Assembly (NCBI GenBank): GCA_016795565.1
Contig: JAEUGW010000026.1
Span: 17,771-81,770, forward strand
Direction: 5' to 3'
Origin: Opitutaceae bacterium
GTDB lineage: Bacteria > Verrucomicrobiota > Verrucomicrobiia > Opitutales > Opitutaceae
Length of the DNA: 64,000 bases
Position 1 is the stretch's first letter; the number at the start of each line of letters is the position of its first letter. Below the pieces are notes generated by a model. It saw nothing but the letters and a program-made list of their open reading frames with translations, made no database searches and was not told the origin of the DNA. Position numbers and translations under genes: made by a program. This document shows positions 1-9,168 of this stretch, one piece after another.

Positions 1-203
1 GCGCCGTTCTTCGCCATGATGGACAGCACGGTGCCATCGGCGGGCGACTCGAAATCAAAGGCCGACTTGTCACTCTCGAGCGCGGCGAGTTTCTGGCCCT
101 TGGCGACTTTCGTGCCGGGCGCGACGGCGAGGTTGATGACGGTGAGCTCGCTCACCGTGGCGCCCATCGAGGGCACGGGCACGTCAATGATGAAGGTGGA
201 CAT
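1..203 (-). CDS. Lipoyl-domain protein, N-terminus of a 2-oxoacid dehydrogenase E2 (partial)
   Basis: The minus strand reads MSTFIIDVPVPSMG..., with the lipoyl-attachment context ESDKSAFDFESPADG at about residues 43-57; the lysine of DKS would carry the lipoyl group. This is the swinging-arm domain of dihydrolipoamide acyltransferases (E2 of pyruvate, 2-oxoglutarate or branched-chain dehydrogenase complexes). The gene runs off the left edge, so the catalytic domain and therefore the substrate are not visible. A stand-alone biotin/lipoyl carrier is a less likely alternative. It lies 88 bp downstream of kdsA on the same strand and may be cotranscribed with it. Confidence 0.8.
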   Translation of the reverse strand, partial: MSTFIIDVPVPSMGATVSELTVINLAVAPGTKVAKGQKLAALESDKSAFDFESPADGTVLSIMAKNG

Positions 204-291
204 GGGGGAATGCTGGGTTGCCCGCCACGATGCGCAGGCGGGCGGCGCGGTCAATTCGGGAGGCTGCCTCTTCCGGCGTATTTGCGGGCGC

Positions 292-1083
292 TCAGCGGAC
301 CGCCTTCCACACCGCGACGCACGAGTCAATCAGCGCCGGCAGCTCCGCCGTCGGGATCTGGTTCGGGCCGTCGGAAATCGCCTTCTCGGGATTCGGGTGC
401 GTCTCGATGAAGAGGCCGTCCGCGCCGGCGGCGAGGGCCGCGCGCGCCAGCGGCGGCACAAACTCGCGCCGTCCGCCCGTCTTGCCGCCCGCGGCGCCGG
501 GCTGCTGCACGCTGTGCGTGGCGTCGAAGATCGCGGGGGCGCCAAGCGCCTTCATCTGGGCGAAGGAGCGCATGTCCACGACCAGGTTCTGATAGCCGAA
601 GGTCGTGCCGCGCTCGGTCTGCCAGATTTCCTTCGCCTTCCCCTGCTTCAGCTTGCTGACGACAAACTCCATCTCCTGCGGCGAGAGGAACTGGCCCTTC
701 TTCACGTTGACGACACGGCCCGTCGCGGCGGCGGCGAGCAGCAGGTCGGTCTGGCGGCAGAGAAAGGCCGGGATCTGCAGCACATCGCACACCTCGGCGA
801 CCGCGGCGGCCTGCTGGCGCTCGTGGAAATCGGTGACGACCGGGAAGCCGTAGTCCTGCTTCATCAGCGCGAGCAGCGCCAGGCCCTCCTGCATGCCCGG
901 GCCGCGGTCGCCGCCGAGCGACGTGCGGTTGGCCTTGTCGAACGAGCCCTTGAAAACGATGGTCAGCTCCGGGTGCTTCCGGCCGATTTTCACCAGCGTC
1001 TCGGCTGCGGCGCGGCAGACCCGCTCGTTTTCCAGCGAGCAGGGGCCGGCGAGGAGGAGGAGCTTCTTCGGGTTGAAGATCAT
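292..1083 (-). CDS. kdsA: 3-deoxy-8-phosphooctulonate synthase (KDO-8-phosphate synthase)
   Basis: A 263-residue cytosolic aldolase that condenses phosphoenolpyruvate with arabinose-5-phosphate to make KDO-8-phosphate, the precursor of the KDO sugar in the LPS inner core. The N-terminal [15 protein letters not shown] segment is the family signature, followed by [12 protein letters not shown] and the RGPGMQEGL loop, both part of the PEP/A5P site. [10 protein letters not shown] and the C-terminal [18 protein letters not shown] are also typical. Length fits the family (about 265-285). It is read after pyrG on the same strand, an arrangement seen in many Gram-negative bacteria, and shows the organism makes LPS. 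Confidence 0.96.
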   Translation of the reverse strand: MIFNPKKLLLLAGPCSLENERVCRAAAETLVKIGRKHPELTIVFKGSFDKANRTSLGGDRGPGMQEGLALLALMKQDYGFPVVTDFHERQQAAAVAEVCDVLQIPAFLCRQTDLLLAAAATGRVVNVKKGQFLSPQEMEFVVSKLKQGKAKEIWQTERGTTFGYQNLVVDMRSFAQMKALGAPAIFDATHSVQQPGAAGGKTGGRREFVPPLARAALAAGADGLFIETHPNPEKAISDGPNQIPTAELPALIDSCVAVWKAVR

Positions 1084-1098
1084 GGGGCGATTTATTCA

Positions 1099-1151
1099 GA
1101 AGCCAAAAAACCAGGAAGCGCGTTTGATTATCTTCCTGGGTTCCTGGCTTC
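1099..1151. repeat. Imperfect inverted repeat between pyrG and kdsA
   Basis: Two 20-nt arms (1099-1118 and about 1132-1151) pair with roughly 16 of 20 matches around an AT-rich centre. It fills most of the 79-bp gap between the pyrG stop and the kdsA start. It could be a repeat element, an attenuating hairpin or an intercistronic terminator. There is no clear T-tract on the minus strand after the hairpin, so a terminator is only a guess. Confidence 0.5.
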
Positions 1152-1162
1152 AGAATTCAAAA

Positions 1163-3289
<2,127 letters not shown>

Positions 3290-3360
3290 TCATTCGTCAG
3301 CGTTCATTGGTCATCGTCGGACGGTGGCCAGATATGACAACTGACCAGTGACCCTGACCA

Positions 3361-4362
3361 ATGACCCATAACTCCTCCTTCGAACTCATCGGCATCGGCA
3401 ATCCCATCATGGACCTGCTCGCGCACGTCCCTGAATCCTTCCTCACGGCCCACGTCGCCGGCGACAAGGGCGGCATGGTCCTCGTGGACGACACCGACAT
3501 CGAGTCCCTCGTCGCCCAGCTCGGCACCGGCTACGCCATGACCCCCGGCGGCTCCGCCGCCAACGCCGTGCTCGGCGCCACCCGGCTCGGCCTGCGGACC
3601 ACCTTCCTCGGCAAGATCGGCGGCGATGTCACCGCCCGCGACTACCGCGCCAACTTCACTGCCGCCGGCGGCGACGGCTCCCGCTTCAAGCACACCGCGA
3701 TGCCCAACGGCCGCTGCCTGTCCATGGTCACCCCCGACGGCCAGCGCACCATGCGCACCCACCTCGGCGCCGCCATGACACTCAGCCCCGACGAGGTCAC
3801 CGTCGCGGACTTCGCCGGCGCGAGACACGCGCACATCGAGGGCTACCTGATGTTCAACCCCGCGCTCGCCGAGAAGGTCGCCGCCACCGCGCGCGCCGCC
3901 GGCTGCACCATCAGCCTCGAGCTCTCCTCCTTCGAGGTCGTCAACATCGCCCGCGACTGGATCCTCGCCCAGCTCCAACAGGGCGTGCAGGTCGTCTTCG
4001 CCAACGAGGACGAGGCCCGCGCGCTCTTCCAGAAGGACGCCTCCTACGACGCCTACGCCCGCAAGCTCGCCGGCTACGGCGGCATCGCCTGCGTGAAGAT
4101 CGGCAAGGACGGCGCGTGGGTGGCCAAGGGCTCCGAACTCCACCGCATCGCCCCCGTCAAGGTGGACCGCGTCGTTGACACCACCGGCGCCGGCGACGCC
4201 TGGGCCGGCGGCTTCCTTTACGGCTACCTGCGCGGCATGTCGCTCGCCGGAGCCGGCACCCTCGGCTCCGCCCTCGGCGCGGAATGCGTGCAGCACCTCG
4301 GCCCCGCCATCCCCGATGTCCTCTGGCCGCGGCTCCGCGCCCTCGCCCAGTCGCTAAAGTAG
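3361..4362 (+). CDS. PfkB-family carbohydrate/adenosine kinase
   Basis: A 333-residue ribokinase-like kinase. It opens with GIGNPIMDLLAHV, followed by the substrate-contacting PGGSAANAV segment, and carries the C-terminal PfkB signature DTTGAGDAWAGGF at residues 273-285, with Asp279 as the catalytic base and the GAG as the anion hole. The pattern is nearest to adenosine-kinase-like members annotated widely in Verrucomicrobiota and Bacteroidota, but the exact nucleoside or sugar cannot be read from sequence. The ATG lies directly after a short tract of repeated GACCA/TGACC words (about 3300-3360). Confidence 0.88.
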   Translation: MTHNSSFELIGIGNPIMDLLAHVPESFLTAHVAGDKGGMVLVDDTDIESLVAQLGTGYAMTPGGSAANAVLGATRLGLRTTFLGKIGGDVTARDYRANFTAAGGDGSRFKHTAMPNGRCLSMVTPDGQRTMRTHLGAAMTLSPDEVTVADFAGARHAHIEGYLMFNPALAEKVAATARAAGCTISLELSSFEVVNIARDWILAQLQQGVQVVFANEDEARALFQKDASYDAYARKLAGYGGIACVKIGKDGAWVAKGSELHRIAPVKVDRVVDTTGAGDAWAGGFLYGYLRGMSLAGAGTLGSALGAECVQHLGPAIPDVLWPRLRALAQSLK

Positions 4363-4441
4363 GGTGAATCCCCGCCCGCCGCAATCTGGCGGCTTGCGGG
4401 AAACTTCGGCGGCGGCGAGTGTCTCATCGGAGCCCCCCACG

Positions 4442-4960
4442 ATGAAACCCGCCGGCTTTCCCCTGCTCATCCTCGCCGTGGCGGGAACACTCGCGGCCCA
4501 GGAACCGGCCAGGACCTCCGCGCGCCTCGCGCAGGAAATCAAGGCGGCGCTGCCCAGATACGAACCGCCGCCACCCCCGGTTCTCGACCAACCCAAGGCT
4601 CTCCCGGCCGACCCCGACATCCTCGTCCTGCCCAAGGTCACGGTGAAGGAATACCGCCCGCCCACCCACGACCCGGATGCCTGGCTGACCAACAAGGCCG
4701 TCGGTCAAAAAGCCATGGCCGCCTACAAACAATCCATGACGGATCTCGAGTGGGCGTTGAACAGCTGGTTCATCCCGCTCGTCACTCCTCCGGCCTCGGC
4801 CCGCGCGCGCTCCGCCTATCGCACCAATAAATTCGGCAACGAGGTCATCCGCCTCGGGTCGCTGATGGATCGCATCTCGGCCGAAGACCCCAAAGCCGCG
4901 GCGGAACTCAGGCAGGAATTGAAGAACCTCGTCGAGGGGCGCCACGCCGGCAGCAAGTGA
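4442..4960 (+). CDS. Small secreted protein of unknown function (copy 1 of a paralogous pair)
   Basis: A 172-residue protein. The ATG at 4442 is chosen because it is followed at once by a signal peptide (MKPAGFPLLILAVAGTLAAQ); an earlier in-frame ATG at 4364 would add an unstructured leader. After the signal comes a proline-rich stretch (PRYEPPPPPV), then the motif DPDILVLPKVTVKEY at about residues 60-74, then a helical C-terminal half. The next gene has the same layout and the same DP-[DE]-[IV]-L-x-LPK-[VM]-TVK motif, so the two are tandem paralogues. Likely periplasmic or envelope-associated. I do not recognise the family. Confidence 0.8.
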   Translation: MKPAGFPLLILAVAGTLAAQEPARTSARLAQEIKAALPRYEPPPPPVLDQPKALPADPDILVLPKVTVKEYRPPTHDPDAWLTNKAVGQKAMAAYKQSMTDLEWALNSWFIPLVTPPASARARSAYRTNKFGNEVIRLGSLMDRISAEDPKAAAELRQELKNLVEGRHAGSK

Positions 4961-5020
4961 CCCGAAAATAGTGTCGGCATCCGGGAAACTTCGCCGCTAC
5001 CTTCTGTCCAACTCCCTACC

Positions 5021-5593
5021 ATGAAACCCTCCGCTCTCGCCCTGGCCCTGTTGGCGGTTGTTTCTGCCGCCGCCCAGACGCCGCCACCCGCACCCGCGCC
5101 GACCCCGGCCGCGATTCCGCTCTCGGCCGAGGCCGCGCAGCAGTTGGACGCCGCGCTGCCCAAGCCGGTTCCCGCCCGGCCGACCGCCGCCGCCCTCGCG
5201 GATATCCGGCAGCAATCCATTGACCGCGCCCCCGCCAGCCAGCTCGGCTCGGCCAGCACGCCCGCCGACCCCGAGGTGCTCGAGCTGCCCAAGATGACCG
5301 TGAAGCAGCAGCCGCGCCCCCGTCCGCGCCTGAACGCCACCGACACCCAGGCCGTCATGCTCGGCCCCAAGGCCTTCAATCTCGAGCTCGCGAAGAAAAT
5401 GACGACCGGCCTGGACCGCGGGCTCAACTCGTTCAGCCTCGGCGGCCAGTCCGCCGCCGAGCGCGCCCGCGAGGACTACAATCTCGCCCGGAAGCGCCAG
5501 TTCATGGACGACGTGCTGACCATCGCCAAGGCCGCCGAGCAGACCGACCCGGCCAACGCCCAGGCCCTGCGCGCCGCCGCCGCCAAGCCGTAG
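5021..5593 (+). CDS. Small secreted protein of unknown function (copy 2 of a paralogous pair)
   Basis: A 190-residue protein with a signal peptide (about 1-19, ALALLAVVSAAAQ), then an alanine/proline-rich linker, then DPEVLELPKMTVKQQ at about residues 85-99, the motif shared with the preceding gene. The C-terminal half is charged and helical, with a run of RAREDYNLARKRQFMDDVL. The codon choice and spacing (60 bp after copy 1) suggest a two-gene transcription unit born by duplication. No enzyme motif is visible. Confidence 0.8.
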   Translation: MKPSALALALLAVVSAAAQTPPPAPAPTPAAIPLSAEAAQQLDAALPKPVPARPTAAALADIRQQSIDRAPASQLGSASTPADPEVLELPKMTVKQQPRPRPRLNATDTQAVMLGPKAFNLELAKKMTTGLDRGLNSFSLGGQSAAERAREDYNLARKRQFMDDVLTIAKAAEQTDPANAQALRAAAAKP

Positions 5594-5690
5594 GCCGGTT
5601 CGGTTATATGCTTGTGGGCGGGGTTCCTTCACCCCGCTTTCTGGTTCTTCGCTACTTTCAGTGGTGGCCCATCTCCCCTGAAGCTTTGGA

Positions 5691-5892
5691 ACCACTGATG
5701 AGTTTCGCCAAGGGGCGAAACTTTCGGAATCCCCCTCCGGCTAATCGCCTCCGGGATTAGGTTTCAGGGAGTCCGCTGATCGCGGACCGGGAAGAACAGC
5801 CTGCGATGAGCAGGCCCCCAACCCAATTGGCGGCGACGATGAGTCGCCGCACATCTCCAAGGATTCATCCGTTGATGAATCCCATCAGTGGT
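5691..5892. ncRNA. Closed multi-hairpin element, putative structured RNA
   Basis: A perfect 10-bp outer stem (ACCACTGATG at 5691-5700 with CATCAGTGGT at 5883-5892) encloses six hairpins. Hairpin 1: 5701-5722 (9 bp, loop AAGG). Hairpin 2: 5728-5758 (inner GGC-TAATC-GCC). Hairpin 3: 5771-5787 (6 bp, loop TGATC). Hairpin 4: 5800-5814 (loop GATGA). Hairpin 5: 5830-5850 (8 bp, loop GATGA). Hairpin 6: 5861-5882 (9 bp). Hairpin 1 starts on the base after the outer arm and hairpin 6 ends on the base before its partner, as in a stacked multibranch junction. A competing half-site TCAGTGGT at 5658-5665 can also pair with ACCACTGA. The rest of the 478-bp gap (5594-6071) holds a GCGGGG/CCCCGC hairpin near 5620 and an ATGGG/CCCAT hairpin near 5922. 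The strand and transcription are unknown. Confidence 0.55.
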
Positions 5893-6071
5893 AACAACTC
5901 CGGGGCGGGGAGATCACAACATGGGCTTTACCCATGGAGAACAGCGAGGAACCCGCTTTCTTTGCCACCGTGAGCCACCCCTCGCGGTGTGAGGGCACCC
6001 CGTCCGCAGGTCTTGTCACTCCCGCGCACTTGAGCGTTGAGAGTTCGGCGGGGAGCGTTGAACGTCCGCCC

Positions 6072-7073
6072 GTGCCCCCCACCGAAGTCACCATCCTCCG
6101 CCAATTCCTCGCCGCCGGGCCGGACACGGTTTCGGGGGCCCGGTTGGCGAAGCAGCTCGGCCTCTCGCGCGTCGCCATCTGGATGCAGCTCCAGAAGCTG
6201 ATCCGGCAGGGCTTTGTCTTTGAGGCGCTCCACAGCCGGGGCTACCGGATGACCAAGACCCCGGACACGCTGCACCCCGCGCTGGTGCAGGCCCACCTGA
6301 ATGGCCGCCTGCGCCCCTCGCACCTCGTCTGCCTCGCCACCGTGGACAGCACCAACAGCGAGGCCGAGCGCCTCCTCGCCGCCGGCGCCGCCGTCCCGCT
6401 CGTCATCCTCGCCGGCGCCCAGACCCAGGGCCGCGGCCGCCGCGGCCGCGTCTGGCACAGCCCGCCGGCCGGCAATCTCTACAGCACCTTCGTCTTCCGC
6501 CCCCGGCTCGAGCCCGCCCGCCTCCACGACTTCACCCTCTGGATGGGCCTGAACATCTGCGAACTCGTCGCCAACTTCGCCAAGCTTGAGCCCGGCCTCA
6601 AGTGGCCCAACGACCTCCACGTGCAAGGCCGCAAGGCGGGCGGCATGCTCACCGAGGCCCGCGTGGACGCCGACCAGATCCGCGACCTCGTCTTCGGCCT
6701 CGGCCTCAACCTGAACGGCCGCGGCGCCGACCTCCCGCGCGAGCTGCAAAAGACCGCCATCTCGCTCGCCGACGCCACCGGCGCGCCGCTCGACCTCAAC
6801 CGCTTCGCCGCCGCGCTCATCGGCCGCGTCCTTTCCGCCTACGACCAGTTCCTCGCGGGCACCTACCGCGACAAGTTCGCCGAGCTGTGGCAGCGCTACG
6901 ACGTCCTCCGCGGCCGCGCCGTGAGCGTCACCCAGGGCACCCGCACGGTCGCCGGCACCGCCACCGGCATCGACAACGAGGGCTCGCTCATCATCCGCCT
7001 CCCTTCCGGCCGCTCGGAACGCTTCCGCGCCGGCGAGGTCACCTTATCCCGCGAAGCCGCCCCGGCGGTCTGA
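6072..7073 (+). CDS. birA: Biotin operon repressor / biotin-[acetyl-CoA-carboxylase] ligase
   Basis: A 333-residue bifunctional protein from the GTG at 6072. An N-terminal winged helix (about 5-60, SGARLAKQLGLSRVAIWMQLQKL) would bind the bio operator. The catalytic domain has the biotinyl-AMP loop GRGRRGRVW and the KWPNDLHVQGRKAGGMLTE core, followed by a C-terminal SH3-like domain. It loads biotin onto acetyl-CoA carboxylase. The frame is open to an ATG at 5934, but the extra 46 residues have no homology to BirA and that ATG lies inside a perfect ATGGG/CCCAT hairpin, so the shorter start is preferred with moderate confidence. Confidence 0.9.
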   Translation: MPPTEVTILRQFLAAGPDTVSGARLAKQLGLSRVAIWMQLQKLIRQGFVFEALHSRGYRMTKTPDTLHPALVQAHLNGRLRPSHLVCLATVDSTNSEAERLLAAGAAVPLVILAGAQTQGRGRRGRVWHSPPAGNLYSTFVFRPRLEPARLHDFTLWMGLNICELVANFAKLEPGLKWPNDLHVQGRKAGGMLTEARVDADQIRDLVFGLGLNLNGRGADLPRELQKTAISLADATGAPLDLNRFAAALIGRVLSAYDQFLAGTYRDKFAELWQRYDVLRGRAVSVTQGTRTVAGTATGIDNEGSLIIRLPSGRSERFRAGEVTLSREAAPAV

Positions 7074-7076
7074 CCT

Positions 7077-7139
7077 GTAGCGGCGGTCTATGACCGCCGA
7101 TCCGCCTTGCAACCCGGCGATCATAGACCGCCGCTACCG
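7077..7139. repeat. REP pair (TGTAGCGGCGGTC family)
   Basis: Two hairpins in inverted orientation, each with a TGTAG foot: TGTAGCGGCGGTCTATGACC and its complement ending at about 7139. It sits 4 bp after the birA stop codon and may also act as a transcription barrier. The same family recurs at 26689, 28499 and 32908. Confidence 0.85.
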
Positions 7140-7218
7140 CCCTTCAAACCGCTCCACCACTCCCTGACAGCCGAAGCTTGCCCGCGGGGCCCAATCCCCG
7201 TGTAAATATCCCCGCGGC

Positions 7219-8241
7219 ATGGCCGAAATTCCCGACATCACCATAGAGGTCTCCCACCTGGTCAAAAACTACGGCCCGCTCACCGCCGTCAACGACCTGA
7301 GCTTCACCGTCAAGCGCGGCGAGATCGTCGGCCTCCTCGGCCCCAACGGCGCGGGCAAGAGCACCACGATGCGCATCCTCACCGGCTACCTGCCGGGCAC
7401 ATCCGGCTCCGTCCGCATCTGCGGCCACCCCGTCGCCAGCGCGCCCGAGATCACCAAGCGCCACGTCGGCTACATGCCGGAGAACAACCCCCTGCCGGAT
7501 GACATGCGCGTCTCCGAATACCTCTGGTTCCGCGGCCGCTTGAAGGAGATGCCCCGCGCCCGGCTCCGCGCCCGCATCGACGAGGTGCTCGAGCTCTGCG
7601 ACCTCAAGCGCAACCGCCACCGCATCCTCGGCCGCCTCTCCAAGGGCAACAAGCAGCGCGTCGGCATCGCCGAGGCCATCCTCGCCGAGCCCGCCGTCAT
7701 CATCATGGACGAGCCGACCATCGGCCTCGACCCGCACCAGATCATCATCGTGCGCGACCTCATCGCCAGCCTCCGCGGCCGCATGAGCGTCATCATCTCC
7801 AGCCACATCCTGCCCGAGATCGAGGCCACCTGCGATCGCGTGCTCATCATCAACGGCGGCCGCATCGTCGCCCAGGGCTCGCCCGCCGATCTCCGCCACG
7901 AGATCTTCGGCTCCACCAGCTACCGGGTCGAACTCGCCGGCGAGACCGACACCCTCGGCCCCCGGCTCAGGGAGATCGAGCCCACCCTCCGCGTCGCCGC
8001 CCTCGGCGACTGCGCCCCCGACGGCTTCTGCGCCGCCACCCTCGTCACCGAGTCCGCCGCCGACCTCGGCGAGCAGCTCCTCACCGCCCTGCCCGCCCTC
8101 GGCTACCGCCTCCGCTCGCTCGCCCGCACCCAGCCCTCGCTGGAGGATGTCTTCCTCGCCGCCACCCGCCGCAGCTGGGATGCCCGCCTCCCCGACAAGC
8201 CGCAGAACGGCGACAGCCGCGCCCCGCTGCCGAAGTTCTGA
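7219..8241 (+). CDS. ABC transporter ATP-binding protein (GldA-like)
   Basis: A 340-residue ATPase, first gene of a five-gene envelope operon. The nucleotide-binding domain has Walker A GPNGAGKSTT (about 43-52), signature LSKGNKQRVGIAEA (about 140-153) and Walker B VIIMDEPTIGLD (about 160-171), with the switch histidine in SSHILPE. The C-terminal ~110 residues form the accessory region common in the CcmA/GldA subfamily. It should energise the permease encoded next. The operon composition (ATPase, ABC-2 permease, GldG-like, DUF4340) is the one known from gliding bacteria and many non-gliding Verrucomicrobiota, so gliding itself cannot be inferred. Confidence 0.92.
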   Translation: MAEIPDITIEVSHLVKNYGPLTAVNDLSFTVKRGEIVGLLGPNGAGKSTTMRILTGYLPGTSGSVRICGHPVASAPEITKRHVGYMPENNPLPDDMRVSEYLWFRGRLKEMPRARLRARIDEVLELCDLKRNRHRILGRLSKGNKQRVGIAEAILAEPAVIIMDEPTIGLDPHQIIIVRDLIASLRGRMSVIISSHILPEIEATCDRVLIINGGRIVAQGSPADLRHEIFGSTSYRVELAGETDTLGPRLREIEPTLRVAALGDCAPDGFCAATLVTESAADLGEQLLTALPALGYRLRSLARTQPSLEDVFLAATRRSWDARLPDKPQNGDSRAPLPKF

Positions 8242-8268
8242 ACCGATGTCCGCTTCGACCAAAAGTCC

Positions 8269-8347
8269 TGTCATCGCGAGGTCCGCAAAGCGGGCCGCGG
8301 CGATCCAGTATGCTGGATTGCTTCGTCGCTCCGCTCCTCGCAATGAC
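8269..8347. repeat. REP pair (TCATTGCGAGG family)
   Basis: An imperfect palindrome starting with TGTCATCGCGAGG and ending with CTCCTCGCAATGACG, with complementary GCGATCCAG / CTGGATTGC segments in the middle. The same core occurs at 25803-25878 and 53604-53679. It separates the ATPase and permease genes of one operon. It is followed at 8370-8402 by tandem CACTCCG heptamers that run up to the permease start codon. Confidence 0.85.
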
Positions 8348-8406
8348 GCGCCATGGGGCCAAGCACTGGCACTCCGCGCTCCGCACTCCGCACTCCGCAC
8401 TTCCTG

Positions 8407-9165
8407 ATGCGCCACTACTTCACCATCCTCTCGCACGAGATCCGCACGCTGCTCTACAGCCCGAGCACGTATATCGCGGCCACGTTCTTCCTCGGCGTGA
8501 TGGGCTTCGTCTTCGCCAGCATCCTCGACAGCTACCGCGTGCCGCAGGAGACGCCGCCGGCCGTCGTATTCTTCCAGTTCTTCTGGTTCCCCGTGCTCTT
8601 CATGGTGCCGCTGCTCACGATGAAGACCATCGCCGACGAGCGCCGGCAGGGCACGCTGGAGACGCTGCTCACCACCCCGGTCAACACCGCCGAGGTCGTG
8701 CTGGGCAAGTTCTCCGCCGCCTACCTCTTCTACCTCCTGCTCTGGGCCTCGACCCTCGGCTTCCACTACATCATCCAGCTCTACGCCCGGGATCTTCGCG
8801 GCCTCGACCCCGGCCCGCTCGTCGGGGGCTACCTTTTCATCGCCGTCAGCGGCCTGCTCTTCGTCGCCCTCGGGGTCTTCGCCAGCTCCATGACCCGCAG
8901 CCAGCCCGTGGCCGGCATCTTCACCGTCGTGCTGCTCATCCTCGTCATCCTCGCGCCCCGCTATCTCGGGGAGATCAACGCCCTGCACAGCGCCTCCCTC
9001 AGCCCGCTGAAGAGCGCGCTCGATTCCCTGCAGATCCCCAGCCACGTCGACGACTTCACCCACGGCATCATCGACACGCGGCAGCTGTTCTACTACCTGA
9101 CCGGCTCCACGCTGGCCCTCCTCTTCAGCATCCTGGGGGTCGAGGCCAAGCTGCTTCACGGCTGA
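8407..9165 (+). CDS. ABC-2 type permease (GldF-like)
   Basis: A 252-residue integral membrane protein. The ATG at 8407 is chosen because MRHYFTILSHEIRTLLYSP is the typical cytoplasmic start of ABC-2 permeases; upstream in-frame sequence is repeat DNA. About six membrane segments are visible: near 18-40, 60-80, 105-125, 140-165, 170-190 and 225-245. The MKTIADERRQGTLETLLTTP stretch after the second segment is the coupling-helix signature of the family. It pairs with the ATPase upstream, and the next gene starts 3 bp after its stop. Confidence 0.9.
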   Translation: MRHYFTILSHEIRTLLYSPSTYIAATFFLGVMGFVFASILDSYRVPQETPPAVVFFQFFWFPVLFMVPLLTMKTIADERRQGTLETLLTTPVNTAEVVLGKFSAAYLFYLLLWASTLGFHYIIQLYARDLRGLDPGPLVGGYLFIAVSGLLFVALGVFASSMTRSQPVAGIFTVVLLILVILAPRYLGEINALHSASLSPLKSALDSLQIPSHVDDFTHGIIDTRQLFYYLTGSTLALLFSILGVEAKLLHG

Positions 9166-9168
9166 CCC

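Noticed and set aside
5694..5722. Hammerhead ribozyme core (CTGATGAG ... CGAAAC)
   Set aside because: The match arises because GTTTCGCC-AAGG-GGCGAAAC is a perfect hairpin next to the outer stem. The cleavage-site strand and a proper stem III are not found.
5934..6071. Extended N-terminus for BirA from the ATG at 5934
   Set aside because: The added residues have no family resemblance and the ATG is locked in an ATGGG/CCCAT hairpin, so the GTG at 6072 is preferred.
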